Assembly (NCBI GenBank): GCA_964516435.1
Contig: CAZEZP010000060.1
Location: 1 to 64,000, forward strand
Direction: 5' to 3'
Length of the DNA: 64,000 nucleotides
Source: HGW-17 sp964516435
GTDB lineage: Bacteria > Myxococcota_A > Polyangia > HGW-17
The translations under genes and the position numbers were made by a program. Below are positions 1-8,492 of the stretch, piece by piece (position 1 is the stretch's first letter; each line of letters starts with the position of its first letter). Under the pieces are notes generated by a model. It had not been told where the DNA came from. It worked only from the letters and a program-made list of their open reading frames with translations, and ran no database searches.

Positions 1-608
1 CACGGGCCGGACTCCTCGCACGCATCGACGAACTGCTCGGCGGCGCCGGGCCGGATGCCGTGGATGCGCTGGCGTGCTGCCGCGGACCGGGGTCGTTCAC
101 GGGTATTCGAATTGGACTGAGTTTTGCCAAAACGCTGGCCGCTATCCGCAAGATCCCCCTGTATCTCTTCGATTCATTCGATCTGCATCTGATGCTGCAA
201 AAACCGGATGCCAATCCGGTGTGGGTGCTTCTGGATGCGCGGCGCGACGAACTCTACGCCATGGCCCGCGGCGAAACGGCCCCCGACGCCGGCGCCGCGC
301 GCGTGGCCTCACTTTGGAACATCCTGGAATCAGCTTCCCCAAATGCCCGGTTCTTGGGTTCCGGCGCTGTCCTGCACCGCCACGCGTTGGAAGAACGCTT
401 CGGCCCCGGATGCGTATCCATTGTCCAGCCCGACGCCCGCACCCTGCACGAGGTGGCCCGAAATTGCCTGCTTGCCGCATCTCCCGTGGATCCCGTCCGG
501 GCCGAGCCGCTGTACCTGCGCGCGTCCGATGCGGAACTGAACCTGGCGGCGGGCCGCATCCGCTCCGCGTGGAACCGCGTGCTTTCGCCCTCACAGGAGG
601 AACCATGA
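1..608 (+). CDS. tsaB: TsaB, tRNA t6A37 biosynthesis subunit (5' end cut off)
   Basis: The frame is open from base 3 with no start needed inside the window, so the gene begins upstream; about 201 codons remain of a family usually near 230. The motif GPGSFTGIRIGLSFAKTL lies about 30 residues into the fragment and is the hallmark of TsaB/YeaZ. TsaB is a catalytically inactive ASKHA-fold protein. It holds TsaD (and TsaE) in the complex that transfers threonylcarbamoyl to A37 of ANN-decoding tRNAs in the cytoplasm. The stop (606-608) overlaps the ATG of the next gene (605), so the two are translationally coupled. The fold and motif make the call safe. Confidence 0.93.
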   Translation, partial: RAGLLARIDELLGGAGPDAVDALACCRGPGSFTGIRIGLSFAKTLAAIRKIPLYLFDSFDLHLMLQKPDANPVWVLLDARRDELYAMARGETAPDAGAARVASLWNILESASPNARFLGSGAVLHRHALEERFGPGCVSIVQPDARTLHEVARNCLLAASPVDPVRAEPLYLRASDAELNLAAGRIRSAWNRVLSPSQEEP

Positions 609-1600
609 ACGCATCTTCTCCCGCTCTCCCGTCCCCTGTCCTCCTCACCGGGGTGGCCGGTTTCATCGCCTCCCGCACGGCGCACTTCCTGCTGGATGCG
701 GGCGTGGAAGTCATCGGCGTGGACAACCTCAACGATTATTACGACGTGCGACTGAAGCGCCACCGGCTGGAAGGACTCCTGTCCCGCAGGGGCTTCGCCT
801 TCCACGAGCTCGACATCGAAAACCTGGCGGCTCTGCGCCTGCTCTTCGAGGTGCGCCGCCCGGCGGCCGTGCTCAACCTGGCGGCGCGGGCCGGCGTGGG
901 CTACAGCCTGAAAAATCCCCACGTGTATCTGACCACCAACGCCAACGGAACGCTCAACCTGCTCGAATGCATGCGCGCGTTCGGCGTACGCAAGATGGTG
1001 CTGGCGAGCACGTCGTCGCTGTACGCGGGACTTCCCATGCCGTTTTCCGAGTCCCTGCCGGTAAACACACCCATCTCGCCGTACGCCGCCAGCAAGAAGG
1101 CCGCCGAAGTCATGGCCTACACGTACCACTTCCTGTTCGGCCTGGACGTGTCGGTGGTGCGCTATTTCACTGTGTTCGGCCCTGCGGGGCGTCCGGACAT
1201 GAGCATCTACCGCTTCATCCAGTGGATTCTGCACGGGAAGAAACTGCAACTCACGGGCGATGGCTCCCAGAGCCGCGACTTCACGTTCGTGGACGACATC
1301 GCGCGCGGCACCATGGCCGCCCTGGCGCCGGTGGGATTCGAAATCATCAACCTCGGCGGCGGCCGCAATCCCCGCAGCATGCGGGAAGTGATTGCATACA
1401 TCGAGCAGAAACTGGGGAAAACTGCCGACATCGAGCATCTGCCGATGCCCCCCGAAGACATGCCGGCGACATGGGCCGATATTGAAAAGGCTAGCCGTCT
1501 GCTGGGCTGGAAGCCTGAAATCTCCCTGGAAGAGGGTCTCGAGCGCACCATCGAATGGCACTTGGCCCACCGGGATTTTCTCGCTTCCCTGCGCATGTGA
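605..1600 (+). CDS. NAD-dependent sugar-nucleotide epimerase, UDP-glucuronate 4-epimerase-like
   Basis: A 331-residue extended short-chain dehydrogenase/reductase. The N-terminal Rossmann motif reads TGVAGFIAS (usual form TGGAGFIGS). It is followed by a VDNLNDYYDVRLKRHRL stretch typical of UDP-glucuronate 4-epimerases. The catalytic triad shows as LASTSSLY and YAASK (the YxxxK pair). The C-terminal half has the substrate-binding FTFVDDIARG motif. Such enzymes invert C4 of UDP-sugars by transient NAD oxidation, feeding surface polysaccharide synthesis. The start at 605 has an aggagg-like site inside the end of tsaB. Exact substrate specificity cannot be read from the sequence. Confidence 0.88.
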   Translation: MNASSPALPSPVLLTGVAGFIASRTAHFLLDAGVEVIGVDNLNDYYDVRLKRHRLEGLLSRRGFAFHELDIENLAALRLLFEVRRPAAVLNLAARAGVGYSLKNPHVYLTTNANGTLNLLECMRAFGVRKMVLASTSSLYAGLPMPFSESLPVNTPISPYAASKKAAEVMAYTYHFLFGLDVSVVRYFTVFGPAGRPDMSIYRFIQWILHGKKLQLTGDGSQSRDFTFVDDIARGTMAALAPVGFEIINLGGGRNPRSMREVIAYIEQKLGKTADIEHLPMPPEDMPATWADIEKASRLLGWKPEISLEEGLERTIEWHLAHRDFLASLRM

Positions 1601-1639
1601 GGACGGCGCCCGCCTCCCCCGCCCACACGGCGCTTGCGC

Positions 1640-1700
1640 CTGAAAACGGCAGCCGCTTGAGCGTTCTTCCTCCACCGGGGGGAGGGTTGCTCGTTTTCAG
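1640..1700. terminator. nested inverted repeat between convergent genes
   Basis: CTGAAAACG at 1640-1648 is the exact inverse of CGTTTTCAG at 1692-1700. Inside lies a second stem, CCTCC(ACCGGGG)GGAGG. The element sits between the epimerase gene (+) and the zinc-ribbon gene (-), where a bidirectional terminator is expected. A terminator role is inferred from position and pairing. Confidence 0.45.
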
Positions 1701-1725
1701 AAGGGTTCCGTGGAGAAAAGGAGGG

Positions 1726-2436
1726 CTACGACAGGACTTCCTCGATGTAGAGGATGCGGGTGCAGTGCGGGCACTGGAAGAGTTCCTTCATGTCGTAGAG
1801 TTGGTTGAACATCTGGGGCGGAATGCCCATGTTGCAGCCCAGGCAGCGGCTGGCTTCCGCCTTGGCCACCGGGGGGAAGCGGCGCTTGGCCAGAAAGTCG
1901 TACTTGCGGTACACGGCCTTGTCCAGTTGCTGCACCAACTGCTCGCGCTGCGTCTTCATGCGCTCCAGTTCGTCGTCGATCTCCCGGGTCTTGGCGGCAT
2001 ACTGCGCCTCCCGCTGGGCCAGCACCGACCGGAAGCCGTCGATTTCGGCCTGGCGGGCCTGCACGTCGGCGCGGCGCTTCTCCACCGTCTCCATGAGCGA
2101 GAGCACTTCGGCCTCGTGTTCCTTGAGGCGCTTGCGGATGCTGTCGAGATCCTTCTGCAGGGCCACGTATTCCTTGGCCGACTGCACCTGGTCGATGGCG
2201 TGCATGCGCTTCTGGATGCGATCCTCCTCTTCCGCGAGCGTTTCCTCCCGCATGCGCTTCCAGGATTCCACCTCGTCGAGGCTTTCGATTTCCAGGCGCA
2301 AGAGCCGCTCGAGTTCCTCGATGTCCTTTCGCATTTCTGCCAGTTCACCGGGCATGCGGGCCCGCTCGGTTTCCAGTTCCTGCTGCCGGGCGTCATGCTG
2401 CTGCAACGCGAGAAGTCGACGGATTTGCTCGATCAC
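1726..2436 (-). CDS. coiled-coil protein with C-terminal C4 zinc ribbon
   Basis: A 236-residue protein. About 190 residues form a charged, heptad-like coiled coil rich in E, R, K and L, followed by a zinc ribbon CLGCN...CPHC near the C-terminus. This is the architecture of the widespread C4-type zinc-ribbon family (DUF164/zf-RING_7), implicated in nucleic-acid or secretion-associated roles in different bacteria. The start is GTG at 2436, preceded by an aggtgg site five bases away. It is transcribed towards the epimerase gene, and tRNA-Ile lies just upstream on the same strand. The family is clear; the cellular role is not. Confidence 0.85.
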   Translation of the reverse strand: MIEQIRRLLALQQHDARQQELETERARMPGELAEMRKDIEELERLLRLEIESLDEVESWKRMREETLAEEEDRIQKRMHAIDQVQSAKEYVALQKDLDSIRKRLKEHEAEVLSLMETVEKRRADVQARQAEIDGFRSVLAQREAQYAAKTREIDDELERMKTQREQLVQQLDKAVYRKYDFLAKRRFPPVAKAEASRCLGCNMGIPPQMFNQLYDMKELFQCPHCTRILYIEEVLS

Positions 2437-2490
2437 GGGGCCACCTCACGGGAAGGACCGCCGCCGTGGATTGCCGGCGGTCGGATTTCG

Positions 2491-2564
2491 TGGGCCCACC
2501 TGGACTCGAACCAGGGACCAACCGGTTATGAGCCGGTGGCTCTAACCAACTGAGCTATAGGCCC
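2491..2564 (-). tRNA. tRNA-Ile(CAT), possibly elongator tRNA-Met
   Basis: Read on the minus strand, the acceptor stem GGGCCTA pairs with TGGGCCC. The D arm, a T arm with loop TTCGAGT, and the anticodon loop CTCATAA (anticodon CAT) all fold. The GGGCCTA acceptor and the CCGG anticodon stem fit the minor tRNA-Ile whose C34 is converted to lysidine by TilS, better than elongator Met, but this was judged by eye. The discriminator A73 is followed by CGA, so the 3' CCA is not encoded. Confidence 0.88.
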
Positions 2565-2622
2565 ATGGCGCATGCAGGTTTATGAAAGGCGGAAAAAAAA
2601 GCAAGAAAAAACGAAAACTTCC

Positions 2623-3900
2623 TCACTTTGGCGGTCCGGAGGAAGAAGAATCGCCGACCGCAGGATGCAATTCCCACAGGAAACGGAATGGACAGTCCCC
2701 GGAAGAGGCGGGGCCTGGCACCGCAGGCAGGCGTGAGAGCACCCGCTGCACCAGTTCCTGGGGCAGGGCCGTCCCCGATGCCTGCCAATGCCAGCCCTGC
2801 GCATCCAGGCGCAGTTGCATCACCGGGGACTTCGACGCCCAGAATGCCGCCAGGGAAGCGGCGAACTTCAGCAGGGGTTCCAGTTTGCGCACCAGGATCT
2901 TCGAATCGGAGAAATCCGCCTTCTCGACGACAGGCGAAGGAAATTTCCAGGACTGCGCCAAGTCCGCATACACGTGCGCGAAATGGGCGCGCCGGGCGGA
3001 ATCGGCCGCCAACTCGGGACAGGTGGCCTTCAGCCTTTCCTCGGGAACCGCATCGGAAAAGCCGCTCAGCCAGAAGGCGCGCGCCAGTACCGGGATGAAA
3101 TCGTGCCACACGCCTTCCGGAATGCGGGAGCACAGGGTCCGGAATGCATCCAGCGCCACCGGCGGACGGCAAATCTGCACCAGTGCCTGGACGATGGCCG
3201 CCCGCGGCGCGTGCTCCTCGGGAAATCCGCGGGAAAGCACCGCCGCGGCCTCGCTGCACCGCCCGTCAGACAGGAGCAGGCTCGCAAAATCCACCACGTA
3301 GTAGCGGGCATCGGGCACCTTGGGGTGCTCCATCAACTTGTAGAAATAGGGGATGGCGGCCGCGCCCTGCACATGGGCGGAATAGTAGGCGAAACGCTCC
3401 AGCGCCGGCGCGCTCACGCCAGGCAGATGATACAGGTATTCCAGATGCAGCAGACTTTCCTGCCGGTAGTTCTGGATGCTGCGCAGTTTCCTGCGGTACT
3501 CGAGCACATCCGTTGCCGGGGCGTCCTTGGGCGGCGGCACCTGCAGGGCGCTCTCCTCCACGTCGGCCAGGCGCCACAGGAGCACCGCCAAATAGAAATG
3601 CTCCTTCCAGTTCTTCTCCCCGGAAATCATGACCTTGTAGCGCTGGCGCTCCAGCGTGCGGTCGTGCAGTTGCATGCGCTCCACGTAACGCGGGCGCAAC
3701 TCGAAATCCGAAAGCGGGGAAAAAGCCGGAATTTCCAGATGGAAGGTTTCCACCCGCGGTTCCGGGCAGGTGGAAACGGAAGGTCTGGGAGGATCGGGAA
3801 CCGGCGCGGTTCTCGAGCGGGAAACCGGCCGCTGCGTGCAGGAGACGGCCACCAGCGGCAGCACAAGCAGACAGATCCATAAACGCCGGTTCAACTCCAT
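2623..3900 (-). CDS. lipoprotein of unknown function
   Basis: A 425-residue protein that I do not recognise. The N-terminus has two arginines, a hydrophobic stretch and the lipobox LVAVSC, so it should be exported and lipidated at Cys21. The mature part starts with a Pro/Arg/Ser-rich linker. It then becomes mostly alpha-helical with many ER/EA/LL pairs, suggesting a helical-repeat solenoid (TPR- or HEAT-like). The C-terminus is Ser/Pro-rich. The start ATG at 3900 has only a weak ribosome-binding site. tRNA-Ile lies downstream on the same strand. It is a single gene with no obvious partner. Confidence 0.75.
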   Translation of the reverse strand: MELNRRLWICLLVLPLVAVSCTQRPVSRSRTAPVPDPPRPSVSTCPEPRVETFHLEIPAFSPLSDFELRPRYVERMQLHDRTLERQRYKVMISGEKNWKEHFYLAVLLWRLADVEESALQVPPPKDAPATDVLEYRRKLRSIQNYRQESLLHLEYLYHLPGVSAPALERFAYYSAHVQGAAAIPYFYKLMEHPKVPDARYYVVDFASLLLSDGRCSEAAAVLSRGFPEEHAPRAAIVQALVQICRPPVALDAFRTLCSRIPEGVWHDFIPVLARAFWLSGFSDAVPEERLKATCPELAADSARRAHFAHVYADLAQSWKFPSPVVEKADFSDSKILVRKLEPLLKFAASLAAFWASKSPVMQLRLDAQGWHWQASGTALPQELVQRVLSRLPAVPGPASSGDCPFRFLWELHPAVGDSSSSGPPK

Positions 3901-4298
3901 GGCGCAAGAATACGCAAAAAACGGCTGAAATGCGAACAGTTTTCCATTTTCCCGTCTGCCGCCGGCTTCCGATTGCGATGCTTTGCCGGCGGGGGTCGGC
4001 GGAGTATTTCAATCGGATTTTCGCGCGGGGGGCTGCGATGCTCCGCCACCGAAGGCCGGCGGCATGGCCAATTCGAGGAAAACCGGCCGAGAAAAAACCT
4101 GGCATTGCCTGTCCCGAAACGGCAAGTGCGTCTTGCGAAACTGGCAACGGGTTTCACCGTGTGGAGACGAGCCGGTATCGACCGTCGAATGCGTGGGCGC
4201 GCCGGCCGGCCACCCGGTCGGGGAAAAGCCCCTCCCGCCGGTGCGGTGGTCCGGGTTCCAGCGCGAGTCCCCCCGGTTTCAGAGAGTGCGTGCGGCGC
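3901..4298. other. 398-bp gene-free stretch
   Basis: This lies between the 3' end of the PA14 gene and the start of the lipoprotein gene, both on the minus strand. It presumably holds the promoter of the lipoprotein gene. I found no convincing ORF, RNA or strong inverted repeat. The open frames across it are GC-skew artefacts. Confidence 0.4.
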
Positions 4299-4934
4299 TC
4301 ACAGGGTCCAGATGGTTTCGGCGGCACCGGGCGCAGTCACCCACAACTGCAGGCCGATCTCGGTGGCAGGCCCCTGGAAGTATTCCAGCACCATGGCATG
4401 GGGGCCGGCAGTCAGCGTGACCTTGCCGTCGGCATCCTGGAAGGAATGCACGCCGTCGTTGTCCACGACCAGTTTCCCGTCGATGAAGAGTTTCGCGCCG
4501 TCGTCGGAACCAAGGCGAAAGCCGTATTCTCCCGCCGCCGTCACGGTGAAGGTGCCGGTGTAGCGGATCGCGAACCATTCGAAGCGGTCCGTGACACCGG
4601 GGAAGCCGTTCCTGAAGTCCTGCACCGGTATGTCGAGCTTCCGGGTGTAGATGGAACCCACGGGGGTCATCTTCGTCAGGTCGGGCAATTTCTCGGTGTC
4701 CTCGGCCAGGTAATAGATGTCGCCCTTGAGCGCGCCGGGAATGGCTTTCGCGGTGCCGAACACCGAGGACTTATCGTCGGCTTCGGCGGTAACCCCGGCA
4801 CCGCCGGCCGGTGGCGCGGCCTTGCCGTCGGCTTCGGAATGGCTGCGATGGGGGTGGCCGCTGCAGCGATGACGCGGGGTGCAGGCGGAAAACGCACCCA
4901 GGATGAACGTGACCAGCAGTACTCTCTTCAGCAT
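4299..4934 (-). CDS. PA14-domain lipoprotein
   Basis: A 211-residue exported protein. The signal peptide ends in the lipobox LGAFSAC, followed by a His/Arg-rich linker. From about residue 60 onward it matches a single PA14 domain: FRNGFPGVTDRFEWF, then FTVTAAGEYGFRLGSDDGAK and LFIDGKLVVDNDG, a beta-barrel fold common in carbohydrate-binding surface proteins. The ATG at 4934 was chosen over one 21 bases upstream because AGGAGG lies six bases before it. No enzyme domain is attached, so it probably serves as an adhesion or glycan-binding module. Glycan binding is inferred from the family only. Confidence 0.82.
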   Translation of the reverse strand: MLKRVLLVTFILGAFSACTPRHRCSGHPHRSHSEADGKAAPPAGGAGVTAEADDKSSVFGTAKAIPGALKGDIYYLAEDTEKLPDLTKMTPVGSIYTRKLDIPVQDFRNGFPGVTDRFEWFAIRYTGTFTVTAAGEYGFRLGSDDGAKLFIDGKLVVDNDGVHSFQDADGKVTLTAGPHAMVLEYFQGPATEIGLQLWVTAPGAAETIWTL

Positions 4935-5226
4935 GAAAAGCCTCCTGTTACCCAAATAATGATGGGACCATGTCCTGCGGGCAACGCGTGATGCCTATCA
5001 GATTGACTTATTTTTTGCAAGCTGGCATTTCCTCTTTCTGGAGTTCCATGCGGAATGGCTTTGAAAAGACTTTATTTCCCTGGAATTTGAACTTTCTACA
5101 CATGAAAAACATAAAATTTATTCCGACAAATCCTGCGCCCACATCCCCGCTCCGGGGATTCGGATCTCCCTGCCCGGCGAGGCGCGGTCCCCTGCGACAC
5201 GTTTTCAGTGAAATTCTTCATTGGAA

Positions 5227-5883
5227 TCAGGGAAGGGGACCGGACGCCTGGGAATTCAGATGTTCCATGAGGCCCGAAAAGCCCTTGTTCTTCAGGATTT
5301 CGGCAAACGTGGAGCGATAGTTGCGCACCAGGCTGACCTCGTCCGTGAGAACGTCGTAGATGCGCCAGCCGGCCTTGGTCTTCTGGAGCCGGTAGGTGAT
5401 GTCCACGGGCGAGGAGGACTTGGAGGAGCGGGAAAGCCGCGTGCTGATCTGCGCCTTGTCCTCCTTGATTTTCTCGCCCGTGATGGCGACCGTGTAGCCG
5501 GCATGGTCATAGAGCTTCTTCAGGTAGTTGCGCTGCAGCATGGCCGTGAAGGCCACCGTGAAGCGGGCCCGCTCCTCCACGGTGCGCTTTTCCCATTCCC
5601 CCAACAGCGCAGCCTCGGCCATGGTGGCAAAATCAAAATAATCATGCAGGCTGTCGAGGAACGCCTGCTTCTGGGCATTGGTCATGTTTTTCGTGATTTT
5701 GGCCTTCACGGCATCTTGGAACTGTTGGATCTTCTCTTTCGGCGAAGTTGCATCGGTCGAGGAAGGACGGCACTTGTCAGCGGCCGGCTGGGATTTTCCC
5801 GGCTCGCAGGGAGTCTGCGCCGCCGCCGGAAACGCCACGAAGGAAACGAAAAGCCAAATGAGCCATTTCGCGTGGAAAAGCAT
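5227..5883 (-). CDS. MlaC/Ttg2D-like periplasmic phospholipid-binding protein
   Basis: A 218-residue protein with a cleavable signal peptide (hydrophobic core up to AFPAAAQ) and no lipobox. The body matches the MlaC family: FDFATMAEAALLGEW, then FTAMLQRNYLKKLYDHAGY and VDITYRLQKTKAGWRIYDV. MlaC shuttles phospholipids between an outer-membrane lipoprotein complex and the MlaFEDB ABC transporter to keep outer-membrane asymmetry. None of the other mla genes is here. It follows pyrH, 63 bases downstream, taking the place where frr often lies. The start at 5883 is fixed by AGGAGG six bases upstream. Confidence 0.88.
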   Translation of the reverse strand: MLFHAKWLIWLFVSFVAFPAAAQTPCEPGKSQPAADKCRPSSTDATSPKEKIQQFQDAVKAKITKNMTNAQKQAFLDSLHDYFDFATMAEAALLGEWEKRTVEERARFTVAFTAMLQRNYLKKLYDHAGYTVAITGEKIKEDKAQISTRLSRSSKSSSPVDITYRLQKTKAGWRIYDVLTDEVSLVRNYRSTFAEILKNKGFSGLMEHLNSQASGPLP

Positions 5884-5946
5884 GAAAGACCTCCTTGACA
5901 TGGAAAACGGATGAAACCGCCCCGTATTCAATGCGTGCGAAGCGGC

Positions 5947-6657
5947 TCAGGGAACGATGCGGGAACCCACGGCCCGGCCCAGGAGGGCATCCCGCATGGC
6001 ACCGGGCGTGCGCAGCGCCACCACGGTGACCGGCAGCCGGTTCTCCCGGGCCATGGCGACGGCGGAAGCGTCCATGATGCGCAGATTCAGGCGCAACACG
6101 TCGTCGTAGGTCACTTCCGGAAGGAATTCGGCCGCGGGATTCCTGCGCGGGTCGTCCGTGTAGACGCCATCCACCTGCGTGGCCTTGACGAGGCAGTCGG
6201 CGCCGATTTCCAGCGCCCGCAGGACGGCGCCCGTGTCCGTGGTGAAATACGGATTGGACGTGCCGCCGCCCAGAATGGCGACCTGAGCGCGTTCCAGCGC
6301 GGCCCGCACAGCCGCCACCGAGAAGGGTTCCATCAGGTTTCCCACCGGGAAAGCGGAAAAGGCCCGGGCAGAAAGTCCGTATGCATCGAAATAGGCCGCC
6401 AGAGCCGCGGCATTCATCAGGGTGGCCAGCATGCCCAGCGAATCCCCCACGTGGCGCGGAATACCCAGCGCCGACGCGGATGCGCCGCGGAACAGATTGC
6501 CGCCGCCCACGACGATGGCGGTCTCGATGCCGGCCTCGCGGACCTTGCGCACCTCATCGCACACATAACCCATCATGGCGGGATCCCACCCATGGGTCAT
6601 GCCCCCCATGAGCGCTTCACCGGAAATCTTCAGCAGAATGCGGGAAACGGCAGGCAT
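5947..6657 (-). CDS. pyrH: UMP kinase
   Basis: A 236-residue amino-acid-kinase-fold enzyme that phosphorylates UMP to UDP with ATP, early in pyrimidine nucleotide synthesis. Diagnostic segments are ILLKISGEALMG at the N-terminus, VVGGGNLFRG, GGTSNPYFTTDTGAVLRALE and VDGVYTDDPR. Length is normal for bacterial PyrH. It sits 13 bases after tsf in the classic rpsB-tsf-pyrH order, so it is co-transcribed with two translation genes. The usual next gene, frr, is absent from the window. Confidence 0.97.
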   Translation of the reverse strand: MPAVSRILLKISGEALMGGMTHGWDPAMMGYVCDEVRKVREAGIETAIVVGGGNLFRGASASALGIPRHVGDSLGMLATLMNAAALAAYFDAYGLSARAFSAFPVGNLMEPFSVAAVRAALERAQVAILGGGTSNPYFTTDTGAVLRALEIGADCLVKATQVDGVYTDDPRRNPAAEFLPEVTYDDVLRLNLRIMDASAVAMARENRLPVTVVALRTPGAMRDALLGRAVGSRIVP

Positions 6658-6670
6658 GCGGACGGATTCG

Positions 6671-7324
6671 TCACTTGTTCATTTCCGCGGCGACGTCCTT
6701 GGCCAGGTCGTAGACGCGCTTTTCGAGGCCTTCTCCGAGTTCCCAGCGCACGAAGCGGCGGACGGAGATCTTTTCGCCGATCTTGGCCGTCACGTTGTTG
6801 ACCATGTCGGTGATGGTGATCTTGGTGTCGAACGCGAAGGGCTGATCCATCAGGCAGACTTCGCTGTAGAACTTGTTGATCTTGCCCTCCACGATCTTCT
6901 CGATGACCTTGTCGGGCTTGCCCTCGTTGCGCAGTTGTTCGATGTAGATCTCGCGCTCGTGGGCGATCACTTCCGCCGGAACTTCCTCACGGCGCACGTA
7001 CTGCGGCGAAAAGGCCGCGATGTGCAGGGCGATCTGGTGCACCAGATCCCGGAAATCCTCGGTGCGGGCGGCGAAATCGGTCTCGATGTTGACTTCCAGC
7101 AGCACGCCGATGCGGCCGCCGCCGTGGATGTAGGCATGCACCATGCCTTCCGCAGCGATGCGCCCGGCCTTCTTGGAAGCCGTGGCCAGACCCTTCTTGC
7201 GCAGGTAGTCCTTGGCCTTCTCCATGTCGCCGTCGCATTCGGCGAGCGCCTTCTTGCAGTCCACCATGCCGGCGCCGGTGACCTGTCTCAATTCCTGAAC
7301 CATGGCAGCAGTGATGTTCGCCAT
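6671..7324 (-). CDS. tsf: translation elongation factor Ts
   Basis: A 217-residue EF-Ts, the exchange factor that releases GDP from EF-Tu. The N-terminal UBA-like domain shows VQELRQVTGAGMVDCKKALA. The core carries GGGRIGVLLEVNIETDFAAR, which includes the TDF residues that contact EF-Tu. It has a single core domain with a shortened second subdomain, hence the modest length compared with the 283 residues of E. coli. It lies 53 bases after rpsB on the same strand. Confidence 0.97.
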   Translation of the reverse strand: MANITAAMVQELRQVTGAGMVDCKKALAECDGDMEKAKDYLRKKGLATASKKAGRIAAEGMVHAYIHGGGRIGVLLEVNIETDFAARTEDFRDLVHQIALHIAAFSPQYVRREEVPAEVIAHEREIYIEQLRNEGKPDKVIEKIVEGKINKFYSEVCLMDQPFAFDTKITITDMVNNVTAKIGEKISVRRFVRWELGEGLEKRVYDLAKDVAAEMNK

Positions 7325-7377
7325 TGTCTCAATCCTTTCCTTTCATCGAAATGAAAAAAGTCGAAAAATTTCAAAAA

Positions 7378-8265
7378 CTAGCGGCCGGCGGGACGGCCGG
7401 AACCATCGGGAACCAGTTTCACGGTCTTGCCGGAGGTGAACACCACGTCCACATCGGACGCGTGCGCTTCGTCTTCCGCCATCGCGCGCGGAGCCGGACG
7501 CGTTTCGGCCGCCGGGGCTTCCGTCATCACGGGCCGGTCCTTGGCCTGGGCCGAGCCGGCGATCACCGCATCGGCGATCTTGGCGGCGAACAGGCGGATG
7601 GAACGGATCGCGTCATCGTTGCCCGGAATGATGTAGTCGATGGCATCGGGGTCGCAGTTGGTGTCGGCCAGCGCCACGATCGGAATGCCCAGCGTGCGGG
7701 CCTCGGACACGGCAATGCGCTCCTTGGTGGGGTCCACCAGGAAAATGGCCGACGGCAGGTGCCGCATGTCCTTGATGCCGCCCAGATTCTTCTCGAGCTT
7801 CTTGCATTCGCGGTCGATCTGGAGGCGCTCCTTCTTGGTCAACTTTTCCATCGTGCCGTCCTTGCGCATCTCCTCGAAACGCTTCAACTTTTCGATGGAT
7901 CCCTTGACCGTGGCGAAATTGGTCAGCGTGCCGCCCAGCCAGCGGTTGACCACGAAGAACTGCCCGGCGCGGGATGCTTCCTCAAGGATGACGTCCTGGG
8001 CCTGCTTCTTGGTGCCCACGAACAGGATGGATCCGCCCTGGGCCGCCACGCGCTCCACGAAACGGTAGGCGCGATTGAACAGAGGCAGGGTTTCCTCGAG
8101 ATTGATGATGTGGACGCCATTGCGCACGCCGAAGATGTACCGCTTCATCTTGGGATTCCACCGGCGCGTCTGATGGCCGAAGTGGACGCCCGCCTTGAGC
8201 ATTTCCTCGATGCTGACGATGTCCTGGGAAACGGGGTTGGTGCTGGTGTTTTCGTTCTCGCTCAT
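7378..8265 (-). CDS. rpsB: 30S ribosomal protein S2
   Basis: A 295-residue S2 protein. It has the signature MLKAGVHFGHQTRRWNPKM, then YIFGVRNGVHIINLEETL and, further on, IPIVALADTNCDPDAIDY. After the conserved core (about 235 residues) there is an extra tail of roughly 50 Ala/Pro/Glu-rich residues ending in GSGRPAGR. Tails of this kind occur in several lineages. The ATG at 8265 follows a GGAG site. A longer open frame upstream was rejected because the family starts here. It is the first gene of the rpsB-tsf-pyrH-mlaC unit. Confidence 0.97.
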   Translation of the reverse strand: MSENENTSTNPVSQDIVSIEEMLKAGVHFGHQTRRWNPKMKRYIFGVRNGVHIINLEETLPLFNRAYRFVERVAAQGGSILFVGTKKQAQDVILEEASRAGQFFVVNRWLGGTLTNFATVKGSIEKLKRFEEMRKDGTMEKLTKKERLQIDRECKKLEKNLGGIKDMRHLPSAIFLVDPTKERIAVSEARTLGIPIVALADTNCDPDAIDYIIPGNDDAIRSIRLFAAKIADAVIAGSAQAKDRPVMTEAPAAETRPAPRAMAEDEAHASDVDVVFTSGKTVKLVPDGSGRPAGR

Positions 8266-8384
8266 GTCTTCTCCTTCTGGCGTTGAGCCTCCGCATGGCT
8301 TTTCATGCCCCTTCAACCCGCATCGGGCACGCCACGGGGAACCATGCGTGGGTGATGGTGGACGCCCCTCTACGAGGGCGCCCT

Positions 8385-8413
8385 CCATTACCACCAAATT
8401 CACGCCATTGCAA
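8385..8413 (-). promoter_or_regulatory. candidate sigma70-type promoter of rpsB
   Basis: On the minus strand, TTGCAA (8408-8413) and TAATGG (8385-8390) are 17 bases apart, about 120 bases upstream of rpsB. The leader between them and the ATG contains GC-rich self-complementary pieces (around 8361-8383) that could form a regulatory hairpin, as S2 mRNAs are often autoregulated. Autoregulation is inference. Confidence 0.4.
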
Positions 8414-8492
8414 GAGAAAATGATCGAAATCGCACACCCCCGACGGGGGCGCAGGACGGCCACGGGGCGCGGCGGTCCGGAAGAAACCCGAA

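Noticed and set aside
74..604. Open frame upstream of the epimerase start giving a 508-residue ORF
   Set aside because: It covers tsaB in another frame, is Arg/Pro-rich and non-protein-like; the epimerase fold begins at 605.
8436..8455. CCCCCGACGGGGG hairpin between the Sel1 gene and rpsB as terminator
   Set aside because: Short and without a U-tract; equally explained by GC bias, so not listed as a feature.
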